Below are positions 24,201-35,956 of a stretch of DNA of 64,000 nucleotides, piece by piece. Where the stretch lies: assembly GCA_037501455.1 (NCBI GenBank), contig CM074858.1, forward strand, positions 17,286,501-17,350,500, given 5' to 3'. The translations under genes were made by a program, and so were the position numbers. Source of the DNA: Lantana camara. Lineage: Eukaryota; Streptophyta; Magnoliopsida; Lamiales; Verbenaceae. Each line of letters opens with the position of its first letter. Positions within the stretch are counted from its first letter, which is position 1. A model generated the notes under the pieces. The model searched no databases. It worked only from the letters and a program-made list of their open reading frames with translations, and was not told the DNA's origin.

Positions 24201-24557
24201 TGCGCTAAATGAGTTAGGCCCTCGAATCCCTTAACAAATAAAACGGTTTATGAACCGTATTAAACGAACTCAAAAAAAATTAACGAGCACTAAAACAAGT
24301 TCTTAAAACATGTATTTCATACATATCACAAAGTCACATAATTAGGAGTAAATACGGGGGCATACGGATCAAGAACGGGATCAAACGGGGAAGAAACGTT
24401 CAAATACGTAACAAAACTTAACAAATACTACAAATAAATATTCAAGTAAGCACATTAGCAATTAAATAAACATTTAAAGGTATAAATAAATAATTAAATA
24501 CATATGTAACACTCTCGATACGGCGTATCTGTACGGCCGGACGAACGAGATGTCACA
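21030..24557 (-). repeat. LTR of family-1 Gypsy element (right; 5' LTR in element sense)
   Basis: 3,528 bp from TGTAGCACCCC to GATGTCACA, co-linear with 14782-18264. The A run is expanded to A42 (21186-21227). Palindromes lie at 23181-23331. Confidence 0.85.
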
Positions 24558-25111
24558 TAATATGTCTTAATAATATGTTATTTTACAATGACACATTAGA
24601 CCATATAATATTACTAACACAAAAATATATTCATAAAATATTCACTCAAATATTTAATATAATAAAATAATAAAGATCATATACCATAATAATCAATTAA
24701 TAATATAAATATATATCTTAATAAAGTATTAATTAATATATTATAATATAATTAATAATATTCATACATAATCTAAAATATGAAGTATATATATTAATGC
24801 TTATAATTTATTAATAGTGGTATAAAACTTTAAACTATTAGTATACTATATATATTATATATCTTAATATCCTTGTTATTGTTTAATATTATTCTTGAAT
24901 GAGAGTTAAAAAATGTCAAACAAAAATTTGTTGGCTCATTGAGCCGAATCGAGCTCGGCTCGATCTTTGGGTAAGACAAGTTCAAGCTCTCAAAAAATAA
25001 ACTTGACAAGCTCAAACTCAAGCTCAAGCCATACAAATAATTTTCAAGCTCAAGCTCAATCTGGATCTTTTTGGCCAAACTCAACTCGACTCGACTCGAA
25101 ACGCACCCCTA

Positions 25112-25119
25112 GTGACCAA
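25112..25119. repeat. hAT target site duplication (right), GTGACCAA
   Basis: Identical to 14289-14296 on the other side of the element. Confidence 0.85.
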
Positions 25120-25589
25120 TAGCTATTAAGTGTGAACTGATATTGTAGCCTGCAATGAAAACGCAACGGTAAGATTAACACAGTGCAACAGTAAATTCTA
25201 AATGTTCTTATCTAACGTTAATTTTATTTTTTTTAATTAATTCTTCCACCTTTTCTGTAACTAACCGAATTTCTAACACATTCTCCACTAAATTCTCAAT
25301 TCTATTTTCTATCTTAAACGATTGCTCTTAACTTTCAAAGTTCTCGTTGCTCAAATTTATTTCTATAAGCATATATTGTTATTATTTTTATTAATTATCA
25401 ATTATAATATTATATATGATATTATATTACCATATCTCCTCCGATTTAAATTATAGTTGGAAGAGCTTTTGGGCAATTCGTGTTGAGGAGCCCGAATCAA
25501 TTTCGGTAATATCTTTCCATTATCTCATATTTAATTACTTGCAATATTTGTGATTTATAATTATTTTTTGTTTGTAATTAGTTTGATTT
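25120..25589. other. AT-rich spacer upstream of hAT transposase remnant
   Basis: No ORF. 'tagctattaagtgtgaactgat' after the hAT TSD resembles 'tagctattaaatgtcaattgat' at about 14195, an older local duplication. Confidence 0.4.
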
Positions 25590-27345
25590 TTGTATGTTGT
25601 GTATTTATTAAAATTAAAAATGAGTATTAGAGATACTAGAGACCCCCATCTTTTGCCTCACACTAATATTAAAAGAAACAATCTTACCTCAAATTTATTA
25701 GATGAAGAACATGAACTAATTTATAAAAATATAAATGCATCCGACGATCATTTCATAGATTTAGAAAATGAAATTCCAACTCAAACTAATTGTAAGCCAC
25801 CAAGTAGAAATAAAACTAGTAAAGGTCGGAGTTTTTCACGTTGGAAAGAGAACATGACCTTGTTATATACAATTTTTGTAAGTGATCTTTTAAATCTACT
25901 AAAAATAGTGGAACAGGAACATTAACTAGACATTTAACAACCGAATTAGAGAGCTAGGACTTTTCTCTTTTCTCCTTAGAAGTCGTCTCCTCTTCCTAAA
26001 TATCTTTTAAATTTAGATCTTTGTTTTGTTTTCCAACAAGACCTAGATCTCTATGAGTTCTTAATCTGTGTTTTTTTTTTTATAGTTTATTTTTCATTTT
26101 TTTTTTTGGTTGTTTCTCTCGTATGAGAGTAGTTTTTCTCTCGTATGAGAGCTGTTTCTCCATCGAATGAGAGCAGTTTTACTTTCTTATTTTTTCAAGA
26201 TCTCATCGTTTATTGCAGGGTGGTTCTCCCGGTGGTGCAAGCGTCCGCCTCTTTTGTCACTTATGGATGACTGCTTTTACTTGAAGATCAAATCAAAATG
26301 AGACACGCCTGTATGACTTAGTCTTTAAGAATTTGCAAGTGCTGAGAATCTAGTGGTGGCGTTGGAATTAAAGTTGAGTACTAGTTATTCTCTTACATTG
26401 GTGGAAAAAAGTACTCTCTTTTGTTGGCTGTATTCTCACGGTCTTTACCAGTATTAGATCTTGTTTTGAGAATGTTAGTTTCTATTCTATTAAAAGTGGA
26501 GCAAATATGATTGCTCACAAATTTGTTAGAATTGTGGCATCGAGCCTGAATTGTTCTTTTTTATTGTTCCTTTGTATATTTTAATTTCAGTTGATTTAGT
26601 AAATTTCCCCTTCCGGGGTTTGCTTTTCAAAACAACAAAAAAACTATTGAAGAGTCATCTGGTGTTTCACAACAATTTTTACATCAAACTAAAAGTGGTA
26701 CAATTTAAGCTTTTCAATGTAATCATATGAAACAAAGAAAAGAATTTGCTAAAATGATTGTTGGAGCGGAATTATCATTTAATTTCGTTAATAATAATTA
26801 TAAGCATAGATGAATAGTAAGAACTTTATAACCACAATATAAGAATATATCACGAAATACTTGTTATAAAGATGATTATAAACAATATGAAGAAGAAATA
26901 ATTGCTTTAATAACTCATATTTCTACTTTATTTTCAAAAATTTCTCTTATGTCGGATTTATGGAGAAGTAGAGGCAATTTACATTATTGGTGTGTAACAA
27001 CACATTGGGTTAATGAAGATTTTTATCTTGAGCAAAGAATTATTTAATTTGCATTACTTGAACATCCACAAACCGACAATCATATTTATTGAGCTATAAT
27101 GGATTGTTGCAATTATTGGAATATTGACGAATTTATTTTTCTATGTATTTTGATAATGCAAAAAATAATACTGAAGCTATTGATTATTTAGCTCGAGATT
27201 TAAAACCACTGTTTAATGGTAAATATTTCCATATTAGATGTATTTGTTATATTATGGATCTTTGTGTTCAAGATGGTATGGCTTGGGCTGCACCTTACGT
27301 AGATAAAATAAAATCGGCTTTATTATATATTATGTCGGCATGAAC
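25590..27345 (+). pseudogene. hAT transposase, dead, interrupted by a LINE
   Basis: The N-terminal part (25620-25925) ends in a damaged BED-type zinc finger: SRWKEN..., then in another frame FKSTKNSGTGTLTRHL (about 25885-25940). After the LINE at about 25945-26630 the protein resumes KTIEESSGVSQQFL (26632), then SFNFVNN, DLWRSRGNLHYWCVTTHWVNEDF (26950-27030), a DNA-binding/catalytic-core stretch matching hAT 'D-x-WTS...Y...TAHFID', and at 27143-27343 YFDNAKNNTEAIDYLARDLKPLFNGKYFHIRCICYIMDLCVQDG, the 'DNAS-x-N...GKxFHxRCxxHIxNLxVxxG' core. The C-terminal dimerisation region is missing. Multiple stops and frameshifts make it inactive. Confidence 0.75.
25945..26630 (+). mobile_element. Internally deleted LINE inside the hAT transposase
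   Basis: About 690 bp that interrupts the hAT reading frame. The left part (25950-26215) is a T-rich leader with three CTCTCGTATGAGAG-type repeats. The right part (26440-26630) carries the end of an RNase H/polyprotein frame (GANMIAHKFVRIVASSLN) and a LINE-type tail ending in an A-rich run (about 26625-26643). Almost the whole body is missing, so it must have been moved by another LINE or decayed by deletion. No target duplication was found by eye. Confidence 0.5.
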
Positions 27346-27437
27346 TAAAACATAAAAATATAGACGTTTAGTGTCATTGGATAGCCACATATCCAATTTA
27401 TAAAATTTTAGGGTTTCTCTCTAGCCATGCTACGACG

Positions 27438-28879
27438 ATGGGAGATGTTCAGCCACCGGCGGCTACTAAACCGCCAGAGCAAGCTCCATCGTATGCGAAG
27501 ATTGCAGCGACCAAGTCAAGGGACTTTAAAATTCCGGATGAAATCGGAAAACTCAAGTCTTTCGACCTTGAAACGTTTACCCCGCATGGACGCGTCACGG
27601 AATATAGGGGACGGCCAGCAGTCCTTTCTCAGCGGAGGAAGAAGATGAACTAAGCGAAGATTTCAGGTTTACGTTGGTTGGCAAGTTCACGAGAGGCTAC
27701 CCGTCTATGAGGTACCTGGAATTCTGTTTCCAACAAATGGCGTTTGCTAAGGAGGTTAAGTTGAGTCTTCTGAATAGGACTCACGTTCTAATTAGATGTG
27801 AGGACCATGATGATTACGCGAGGCTCTTCTCAAAAGAAACCTGGTACTTCAAAGATTTTCCAATGCGGATACTAAAATGGACGCTCGATTTTGACCCTAA
27901 TGTAGAGTCCTCCATAGTACCGGTTTGGTTGTCGTTCCTGAACCTAAAAGCATAACAGGCTAAAAAGAAGGGACTTTACACAATCGCCTCAGTAATTGGA
28001 ATTCCCCTAAGAGCAGATGAGGTTACAACACGTGAAAAGAACACCTCGGACCCCAGAGTTTTGGTGGAGTTAGATGTGGCACGACCTTTACAGAAATCTA
28101 TCTTTATTTGGTTGATAAATAGATATGTAGAGCAAGAAGTTGCCTATGGCCCTATCCCATATTACTACAAGAGATGTTCGAGACTTTATCACAAAGCAAA
28201 ATACTACCCCCTGAGGGAAACTGCTGAAGATGAAGTAGAAGGCGCAGAGAACCAGCCCACGGAGAGTCATGATAATGAGGTATAGGAGGTCAAACAGCAG
28301 CCACCAGCACGCCAGGCGAGACCGAAGAAGGTGAGACAAGAATGGATAGAAGTACAAATGAAGAAAACATCAGCCCCAACTGACGAAGGAATCAAAACCA
28401 TGGAACATGAAAACAGGTTTGGGGCTGGGGCCCTGGCGGAGTGTGATTCAGATGAAGAGGAAAACGGGGATGAAGGTACAAAAGCGCAGGATAAAAAGGA
28501 CCAGGAAAAGGGAAAGGAACATGAAATTCCAGAAAGCCAACAACACGATGAAGATGCAGATACCGCTGTGACGGTTACGAAAAATACATCATTCAATAAG
28601 CACCAGGCTAAGGAGGGGAAAAACAACGAGTTGGCGATTGTCCCAACCACGATTGTTACAGAAATAGAGGATGACTCGGAAATAAGGCAGGCCCTTGCGG
28701 AAAGTTACGCAGGCATGGGAGTATTGGCAAACAACGAAGAAAACCAGGAAAACCAATCCCCGAACAACAAATATTGCGATGCTCTCCTGCTAGAAGACGA
28801 TGACGAAACACTGAAAGAAAAAGCTTTGCATAGACGATCTTCTTCAGTGGAAAAGGGACGCAAGGAAAATCTGGCATAA
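27438..28879 (+). pseudogene. LINE ORF1 (DUF4283-like, zinc knuckle)
   Basis: Begins MGDVQPPAATKPPEQAPSYA, the proline-rich 'PSYAKI' start of plant LINE ORF1. It changes frame near 27620, then reads a DUF4283-like RNA-binding domain (FTLVGKFTRGYPSMRYLEF, VLIRCEDHDDYARLF, WYFKDFPMRILKW), VPVWLSFLNLKA, and a damaged zinc knuckle YGPIPYYYKRCSRLYHKAKYYPL in which two cysteines are tyrosines. The C-terminal third (28331-28879) is very acidic. Stops at 27953 (TAA) and 28283 (TAG) lie in the same frame. ORF1 normally coats the LINE RNA. The knuckle loss and stops make it non-functional. Confidence 0.75.
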
Positions 28880-28977
28880 ACTCAAAAACGCAAGAAGAAG
28901 TCATCTCAGATTCTGATTCAAGTTGATCAGGCCACTAAAAGGGCGCTTCGGTCGTCGGCCTTCCCTAAGGGTGTCCA

Positions 28978-29802
28978 ATGATGGTTAAAAGCTTAATTTA
29001 GAATGTCAGGGGGATCTGCAATAAGGGAAGATTCCGCATCCTCAAGAGACTCTGCAAAAACCATAAGTTTTCTTTTATTTCTGTTATCGAACCTAAGATT
29101 CAGTTAGATACAACTTACATGTTTCGTAGTTTAGGTTTTAATTCGGTCATTGCTAATAATTCGAACCATATTTGGTTCTTCTATGGTGCTAACCTGCATG
29201 TGGAATTCATCGAGGATAATAGACAATTCTTGCATATAAAAATTGCATGCAAGGATTGGCATAGATTTATTTTTGTTTCCATCGTGTATGCTTATTGTGA
29301 AACTGCGCTTAGACGTGATATTTGGGATTTTTTCTGTATTCACAAACCGTCTGATGAACCTTGGCTTTTAGGTGGTGACTTCAATATCATAGCCAAGCTG
29401 GAAGAGCGTAAAGGAGGACACGAAGTTCCAGATTTCTGAGGGATAGGGGAATTCAATAAATTTATACAAGATTGCGACCTAATCGAACCTCCTTTCCAAG
29501 GGTCTATGTTCACATAGACCAATAACTCACTTTGGGAGAGACTTGTCCTAGTCCTGATCTCATCAGAATGGAACGAGTTATTCCCCACAATAATGGTCCG
29601 CCACCTTGTCAGAAACACATCAGACTATGCATCATTGTTTATCACTTTCAAAGATGGTTCAGATAGAATGACATCCTCATTCCGCTTGAAGGATATGCGC
29701 CTCAAGCATCCGGATATTGAAAAAATTGTTAAAGAAAATTGGATTCCGGTTTCTAGCCCCGGTAAGCTGGGTCTCCACCAAAAGTTGTTCCGGCTGAAGC
29801 AA
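28978..29802 (+). pseudogene. LINE ORF2, N-terminal endonuclease part
   Basis: Starts MMVKSLI then a TAG and NVRGICNKGRFRILKRL, the 'W-N-xRG' start of an AP-endonuclease fold. FISVIEPKIQL holds the E-x-K pair. IWFFYGANLHVEFIEDNRQFLHI and FVSIVYAYCETALRRDIWDFF follow, then PWLLGGDFNIIAKLEERKGG with the GDFN motif, then NNSLWERL and SEWNELFP. The final HSDH box is altered (NTSDYASLF). It ends at the Gypsy insertion within FRLKQ. Stops at about 29001 and 29437, and at least one later frame break. Confidence 0.75.
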
Positions 29803-31755
29803 TGTAGCACCTGGAATGCTAGGTAGCCACATCCCCCGCACTATAGTTCAATCCACATATGGAACGAACACCCATACATGAATCAAGCCTATAGCGAACG
29901 GGAGACAATAATAAAAAAAAAAAAACTCCGAGCTAGGCGGGACTAACCCTCAACTAATTACCATTATGCTTAAACAATAACGCGGAAGCATACAATACAC
30001 TTATTTCAATATTATGTATCAAGTCCAGAACCAACATTTCTATATTTACAAACTCAAACTATTCAAGAACAAGTCATAATATACATATATACCAAAACAG
30101 TTCAGAAATAATAGATATGCATCAATAAAGTACATGAGAATGTGCTAGACCCGAAAATAAAGACCGACTCAATCCCGCCTAGCACGCAACCTGCAAGCCT
30201 GAAAATGTGAGGTGTCAGTCTATGAAAGACTGAGTGAGGGGTTTAAATAAATATAAGTGCACATATCATGCAAGCTTTAATCTCGGGTAAGATTTTATAA
30301 AAAAAAGAAATCAATTTAAGTTCAAGAATAAAGTAAATCCTCGACCGAGATTACAACTATCCAATTTAATAGTTAAATCATTATCAATTCAATCCGTGGC
30401 ACGGCGAGTGAGGGCATTCTCCAACCTTTACTCCAAAAGTGAACAATCATGAATGTTTCTATTTAATAGGTGATCGTACAAGTAATTAACGTGCGATCAA
30501 TTAGCAGTTTCATGAATCCTTTTTCCTCCGGGTGATGGTGGGCTTGCAAGACCCAACAATCCAATTATGGCGTACGTCGGGAACATGACTCCCACGTACG
30601 GGATTTCTTCCTCCACCAACCTCCTGATGGATTTAGAGATGATCCCAAAATGGTGAGGATAGTGCAAGAGTTACCCGTTAGCCCTTTGCTTTCTCGGTTG
30701 GCTCAATACACTACCCTCGAGCCCACAGTGAACAATATACTCGCCCAATCAATCAATCAATCAATCCGTTTCAAGAAATCAGTTGAAAGTCGTTAAGGTT
30801 TGGAAAGCTATAGATATATAGATACATTTTGGCCGAAAACATCACATAGGGTTGTATGGGTTCTATATATATCTAGAATTAAACCTCACCTTTACTTTAC
30901 CAACCAAAAGAAGCAAGGAAACACCCTAAGGAGCGTGCTCCTCAACACCGGGAATGGGATCTGTATAACAAGGACAAGTGTACGTGAGACTCGACTCATA
31001 TGAACCATTTAAGACGAGCGGCAAAGTCACGCGATGTCAATCATGCCTTCACAATCAATAAATATCATGAATGTGCCCAAATTTCCAAATAAAGTGTCAA
31101 GAAGTGTCAAATAGGAGCATAATTATCAATTAATCAAGCATATAATTCATATAAGTCACATACGGGAGCCAATAAAGTGAAAAGAATACAATAAGAAAGG
31201 TTTTGGTGAAGTTCAGCAAAAGTTAGCAAAAGTTGACAGTTTTCGGAAACACACAAGTTGTAGGAAAATGGAAATATCTTGAGTTGTAGAAGTTGGAATT
31301 GAGTTTTGTTTGTTGGAAATGAAACTAGACACATAGGTCTTTCCAAGGATATATGGCTCGTTTTCTAGTTCAAAGCGAGGAGAAAATGGCGTAAGCTTGA
31401 AATTGGGTGAATGCAGTTTTTCGGTGAAGTGGCGACACCAAATTAAAATGGTTATATCTCTCAAACCAGAAATTATAATGAGGTGATTCCAATTGGAAAA
31501 TGTTCTAGACTTCAATAGGTTTCTAAATTTTAAAATTTGGGTCAATCGGAGTTTAAACGAAGTCGGAACGGCCATGTCAAGATTTCCCTGAAAGCTGACA
31601 CGGCAGTGTTGTGCAGAATACTTCCAACTCGAAGTGTTAACACGGCCATGTTTAAGAAATCTGGGCGAAAAAATAGGGGAAAAATAGGGCAAGGCTAAAA
31701 AAATGGCTCCCAAGCTATTTCCACATAAAACCACAACAATTAAGCACCTCAAAAC

Positions 31756-34564
31756 TGTAACACCCCAAACGGAGGATGCCACATCCCCCGCACTGAGACC
31801 CAGACCCGGTCATGAAATGGAAATCCATGCCCGAATCCATATCAAAGCGAACGGGAGACAAACACACATGCTATGCTAGGCGGATCTAACTTGACAAACT
31901 CAGAGCGCGGAAGCAATTTAAACATTCAACATCAGATAGCGGAAACAACTAAATCAACATTCAACGCAAGTGACGGGTTCAACTAGCATAGATACCTAAT
32001 CCCGAATATCAAATCTGCATAACGTAATAACGAACAAGTGCCGTACAGGATCGAATACGAATGCCACACAGGGCTACAGAAAGGTAAAGTATAATCTCAA
32101 GTCTACAATTCAAAACATAAGTAAAGTGTATGAAGGACAAATGCAACTATAGAGGCTAGACTGACAAAGTGCAACTCAAAGGACTCACTCCCCGCCAAGC
32201 AAACGCCGACAGACCTGCAACTAAAAGTTTAAATGAGGGGTCAGTCAACTTGATCGAGTGAGGGGGCTAACACACACCCACAATATATATATAAAGTACA
32301 ACACAGATTAGAATGAGGGAATCATGAACCGGAGATAGGTGTTGCATACCAAAGACATTTCCAAAAGTACCCCAAAAGATAAGTATATAAGTGTTAGAAA
32401 ACATTTCAGAAACTCTATCTCGATTCACGATTCCCCAGACAGAACAGAAGGCATGCTCGGCGAGTACGAGCTTCCAACCATTACTCCTCAGAACATAAAT
32501 TCAAATCAATCTATCCTCTACACCGATGATGGAGGAGATGTACCATCCCCAAACCATCCAGAACTGACCCGACCTCAAGGGGTAGCTATCCCACAAGAGT
32601 CCTCCCCGGATAAAACACCGAAGGCTCTAGATATCACGCCTCCCCTATCTCCCTGAGTCGTGCAATGATATCTCAAATGGAACTACGCACATGGTTCAAA
32701 CCCCGATGGCCCTAACCATCCCGGGGGGCCCTTCACCTGTAGCTCCTTGGATGCACAACAAAACAGAACAAAACAGATACCATATATCATGGCCAACTCG
32801 CTACAGAACAATAACACAACTGAATTTACCAAAATAGCTTACATATGCCTCAAAAACACATTTTTATATACAACCCTACGCTGTGGAATTTAAGCCCTTG
32901 GGCTCCCACCCACGCAGGACGCATGCACAAGGTCATAAACATATCATACCCAACACGTATGTATTAATAATAGGGTATACTCGCATGCAAGGGTAGAAAT
33001 CAGCATGTAAAGGCCATAGGTCGCATAGCTATACAAAATCCTAAACCTCACCTCGTGGTAGTGGAGTCTGAGAGTGTGAAGGGCCAAACACTCTAAACCT
33101 CGGGCTCACCGGCACCACCAAACTCTATAATAAGACATACAAAAACCCAACTTAGACTCTACATGAACCAAGTAAGACGCACGGCATACAAAGTATGAAT
33201 GACATGCAAAATGGATTGATGCTTATCAAGTTGGTCACAAGAGACAATTCAAATATTCAAGTAAATCATGTAAGTAGTGAAGTATTAAGGTTCAGAGGTG
33301 CATTCCAAGTCATATTGTAGCATATAAGTCAAGTAGCAACTCAAACGAATCAAATACGCATGAAAAAGGAAGTAAAAAGGTTCACAGATGCATGGGAACG
33401 GCCATTCCCATGCATAACACAACATGGGAATAGTCCTTCCCATGCCAAGGCCAAGCGAGACTGGGAACGACCGTTCCCAGTCCAAGCACACATGGGAACG
33501 GTCGTTCCCATGTTCGGTCCCCCAAACCAAACCCTAGCTCGGAAGGGCCGTTCCAAGCTTGAAGCACAAAAGGGAACGGTCGTTCCGGTCATGGATCTGG
33601 AGCAGAAGCTTGACAGCTTCGGGAAGAAGAAGGGGAAGACCCAAAAACAACAATCTAACACGAAATCAACCATACAATATCACAAAATTCAAGTATAACA
33701 TCATATAAATCATGCTTAGCATCAAAACATCAATTAATTCAAGTTTAGGAAGGTTTTTGCCCAATTTCTCAAACACCCATTTTCTGAATTTCAAGCTTAA
33801 ACATGAATATATGAATTCCTAGCCTTCCATACACGAATTTCCAGCAACTAGGACACATAAAGAGCATTCAAATCATTAAGGCTTGCTTAAGGATTCAAGA
33901 ATTCGTCATAATCTTCAAGTTGGGCATAAATCACTAATTTTCACATGATTTTTCCATTCAAGTTTATACCAACAATTTCATGCTCAAATCCAAGAATAGG
34001 AATGAAATACTCATCAAAAGAGATCCAAAACTTACCCTTTTCATTTCATTTCATTTCAAATCACACAAACGGTTTTCAAATCCAAAACTGATAGTTTTAG
34101 GTCAAGATAAGAAAACCGGTTTAAGTAACTCCCGGTTCAAGTGAACCGGTCAATAAAAGGGATAAAGGCCCAAACGGTATCAAAAAATTGTGAAATAAAT
34201 TCCATTGGACTCGAATCATTGAAATAAACACAATGGCGGTGTCGGAATTCGAATTCGAATTCCCGACCTCATATAGGTCCCGAACGACCCAAAACTCACC
34301 TAACTCATGTTAGGCCCAAACACACAAATAGGCCCAAGTCCTATTTAAATCCAACTCCAACAATTAATTTAAATTCAACCAAGTTCCATTCTTAAGTTGT
34401 CATGCAAGAATTCATATTTTACTGTTTTGGATTTTAGTCAATTAAATCACACTTTCAATCAAAGTTGGATTTAAACACATAAAAAGGGAATTAAAGCACA
34501 TATGTGCGTATGGTAAACTCTCTCGTGGCACATACCTGTATGATTTATCGGACGGGACGTCACA
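31756..34564 (-). mobile_element. Solo LTR (family S) inside LTR1
   Basis: 2,809 bp from TGTAACACCCC to GACGTCACA, flanked by AAAAC on both sides (31751-31755 and 34565-34569). The empty site is preserved in the sister LTRs ('cctcaaaactatcat' at about 54140 and 59080), which proves the boundaries. No primer site, purine tract or gene lies within, so it is the product of LTR-LTR recombination. It carries six palindromic units at 33391-33587. Confidence 0.85.
33391..33587. repeat. Six GGGAACG..CGTTCCC palindromes in solo LTR
   Basis: Units at 33391-33412, 33423-33444, 33459-33482, 33490-33513, about 33541-33554 and 33571-33587. Units 3 and 4 have perfect 11-bp arms (GACTGGGAACG and ACATGGGAACG with their complements) around a 2-base centre. 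Confidence 0.8.
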
Positions 34565-35042
34565 AAAACTATCATATAACATACATAAGTCTCATATATA
34601 TCATTTAGGCCACAAGGAAATGAATATAACATGCTTGACCTATCAAAATCATTCATGAAACCTTTAGTATGGAAATATGATTTCATATATTTATACCTCC
34701 ATGAAATAAAGTTATACGTGCAAGAATCCAACTCAAAATCATCATATAAGATTCATATATCCTCAAAGAAACTAAAACAATCATAAACCCTAACCAAATC
34801 TCATGAATTCCCAAAGATATATGCATGATCTCACCTTGAAAGATAGAAGAGATGAAGGGGAAAGAAGAGGTGAAGGTATGGAGATTGATTCCTTGAAGAA
34901 ATTGGATGAAAGACATGGCTCCTAGCTTCCTTGATCAACCGAGAGTGAAAGGGAGAGGAAAAGGGATATCTTGGCTTATCTCTTGAAATGAAGAAGAAGA
35001 GGCATATATGTATGTATGTATGTATATATAGCGTATGAGTCA

Positions 35043-35044
<2 letters not shown>

Positions 35045-35095
<51 letters not shown>
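35045..35095. repeat. (AT)n microsatellite
   Basis: About 25 AT units within LTR1; the counterpart in LTR3 (59580-59600) is much shorter. Confidence 0.9.
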
Positions 35096-35102
<7 letters not shown>

Positions 35103-35213
35103 AAATGGATGAAAAGTCTTGTAATTAAAGGTTAATTGCACTTAAGTCTTTACCTCTTATGAATTTACAAGTTAGAGATGCTTCAACTTGGCATGCATGG
35201 TTGACGATTATAT

Positions 35214-35260
<47 letters not shown>

Positions 35261-35851
35261 ACTCTAAAGAATATGATGAAATGGAGTTGAATATATACAT
35301 GCATGTTATGCTACTTCAATCAAGTCCAAGCATTTTATAAAGTTTCAATTAAGGGCAAATGAACATGAATTCTTGCAATTATGTAAAATTAAACACTTAA
35401 CAATATTTTGGAAAATTAGACATATAAGTCACGTAATGAAATTCACAAGAGACGAAATTAGAAATCATATAATCACAAGAAATCAAAGTAAATCAATTGA
35501 CTCGCGTAATTAAATAACGAAAAGGAATTTAAATAGCCCTAAATCTCAAAACTCACATGCGTGGCGCTCGTACCTCTGATCGGCTGGAAAAACTGGGGCG
35601 TTACAATCTCTCCCCCTTAAGAGGACTTGGTCCCCAGGTCCACTGCCCCGAATTCTGGACTCTTAAGCAACTCTCCCGTGTTTATTCCACTCAGGTTAGC
35701 AACTCCCCATCATGGATTAGTTCGAAAAAGGTCTTCAAATAATTAGGGGTCTTCAATTGCTGTTAAATTACGACCCTTACTCACCGAAACCTAAACACTC
35801 GAAAATTCTGAACTTCCGCTAGAACAAGTTAAACAGGTAGAAAGCCACAAT

Positions 35852-35956
35852 GAGAGAATCCCGTCTCTCAAGCAAGCAGCGAGAGAACCCCGTCTCTCAA
35901 ACAAACAACGAAAGAACCCCGTCTTTCAACCAGACAATGAGAGAACCCCATCTCTC
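35852..35956. repeat. Four hairpins at a 29-bp period
   Basis: Hairpins GAGAGA-loop-TCTCTC at 35852-35869, 35881-35898 and 35939-35956, and GAAAGA-loop-TCTTTC at 35910-35927. Starts are exactly 29 bases apart. The loop is AAYCCCG or close to it. A period of 29 is not a multiple of three, so it is not a coding repeat. Confidence 0.85.

Larger units (their letters stand above)
14782..24557 (-). mobile_element. Complete Ty3/Gypsy LTR retrotransposon, family 1 (9.8 kb)
   Basis: Bounded by TAATA duplications (14777-14781 and 24558-24562). Two large LTRs (14782-18264 and 21030-24557) flank an internal region of only 2.77 kb. On the minus strand the order is LTR, primer site (21021-21008), gag with two zinc knuckles, a protease-like stretch, a scrap of RT, a purine tract (about 18290-18266), LTR. 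It looks like the Tekay/Del-type chromovirus plan with pol mostly deleted, so it is defective. The LTRs differ at many sites (about one in eight in the first 130 bases, largely C/T and G/A), so the insertion is not young. It lies inside the hAT element. Confidence 0.85.
14297..25111. mobile_element. hAT-type element with 8-bp TSD, split by a Gypsy element
   Basis: The left end reads TAGGGGTGTGCTCTGAGCCG (14297) and the right end, reverse complemented, TAGGGGTGCGTTTCGAGTCG (from 25111). Both ends are flanked by GTGACCAA (14289-14296 and 25112-25119), the exact 8-bp duplication expected of hAT transposition. Subterminal zones (14297-14475 and 24940-25111) are full of GAGCTC/AAGCTC words in both orientations, likely transposase-binding repeats. 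The inner parts (14476-14776, 24563-24935) are AT-rich and non-coding, so without the nested Gypsy insertion it is a non-autonomous element of about 1.03 kb. Confidence 0.85.
29803..35605 (-). repeat. Family-A LTR1 (with nested solo LTR)
   Basis: Begins TGTAGCACCTGG and ends GGCGTTACA. Without the nested solo LTR (31756-34564 plus one TSD) it is about 2.99 kb. Palindromes of CACGGCCGTG type at about 31567, 31599 and 31641 are mutated here. It contains AT microsatellites at 35045-35095 and 35222-35258. Confidence 0.8.

Noticed and set aside
31213..31782. Minus-strand ORF with counterparts at 53518-53826 and 58512-58763
   Set aside because: The shared frame lies in the three family-A LTR copies and is broken differently in each; conservation reflects LTR copying, not a protein.
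33285..33698. Overlapping ORFs on both strands in the solo LTR
   Set aside because: They come from the palindromic repeats, which leave both strands open; no domain.
35852..35956. CRISPR-like regular array (29-bp period)
   Set aside because: Linkers are near-identical rather than unique spacers, there are no cas genes, and the context is a plant retrotransposon.
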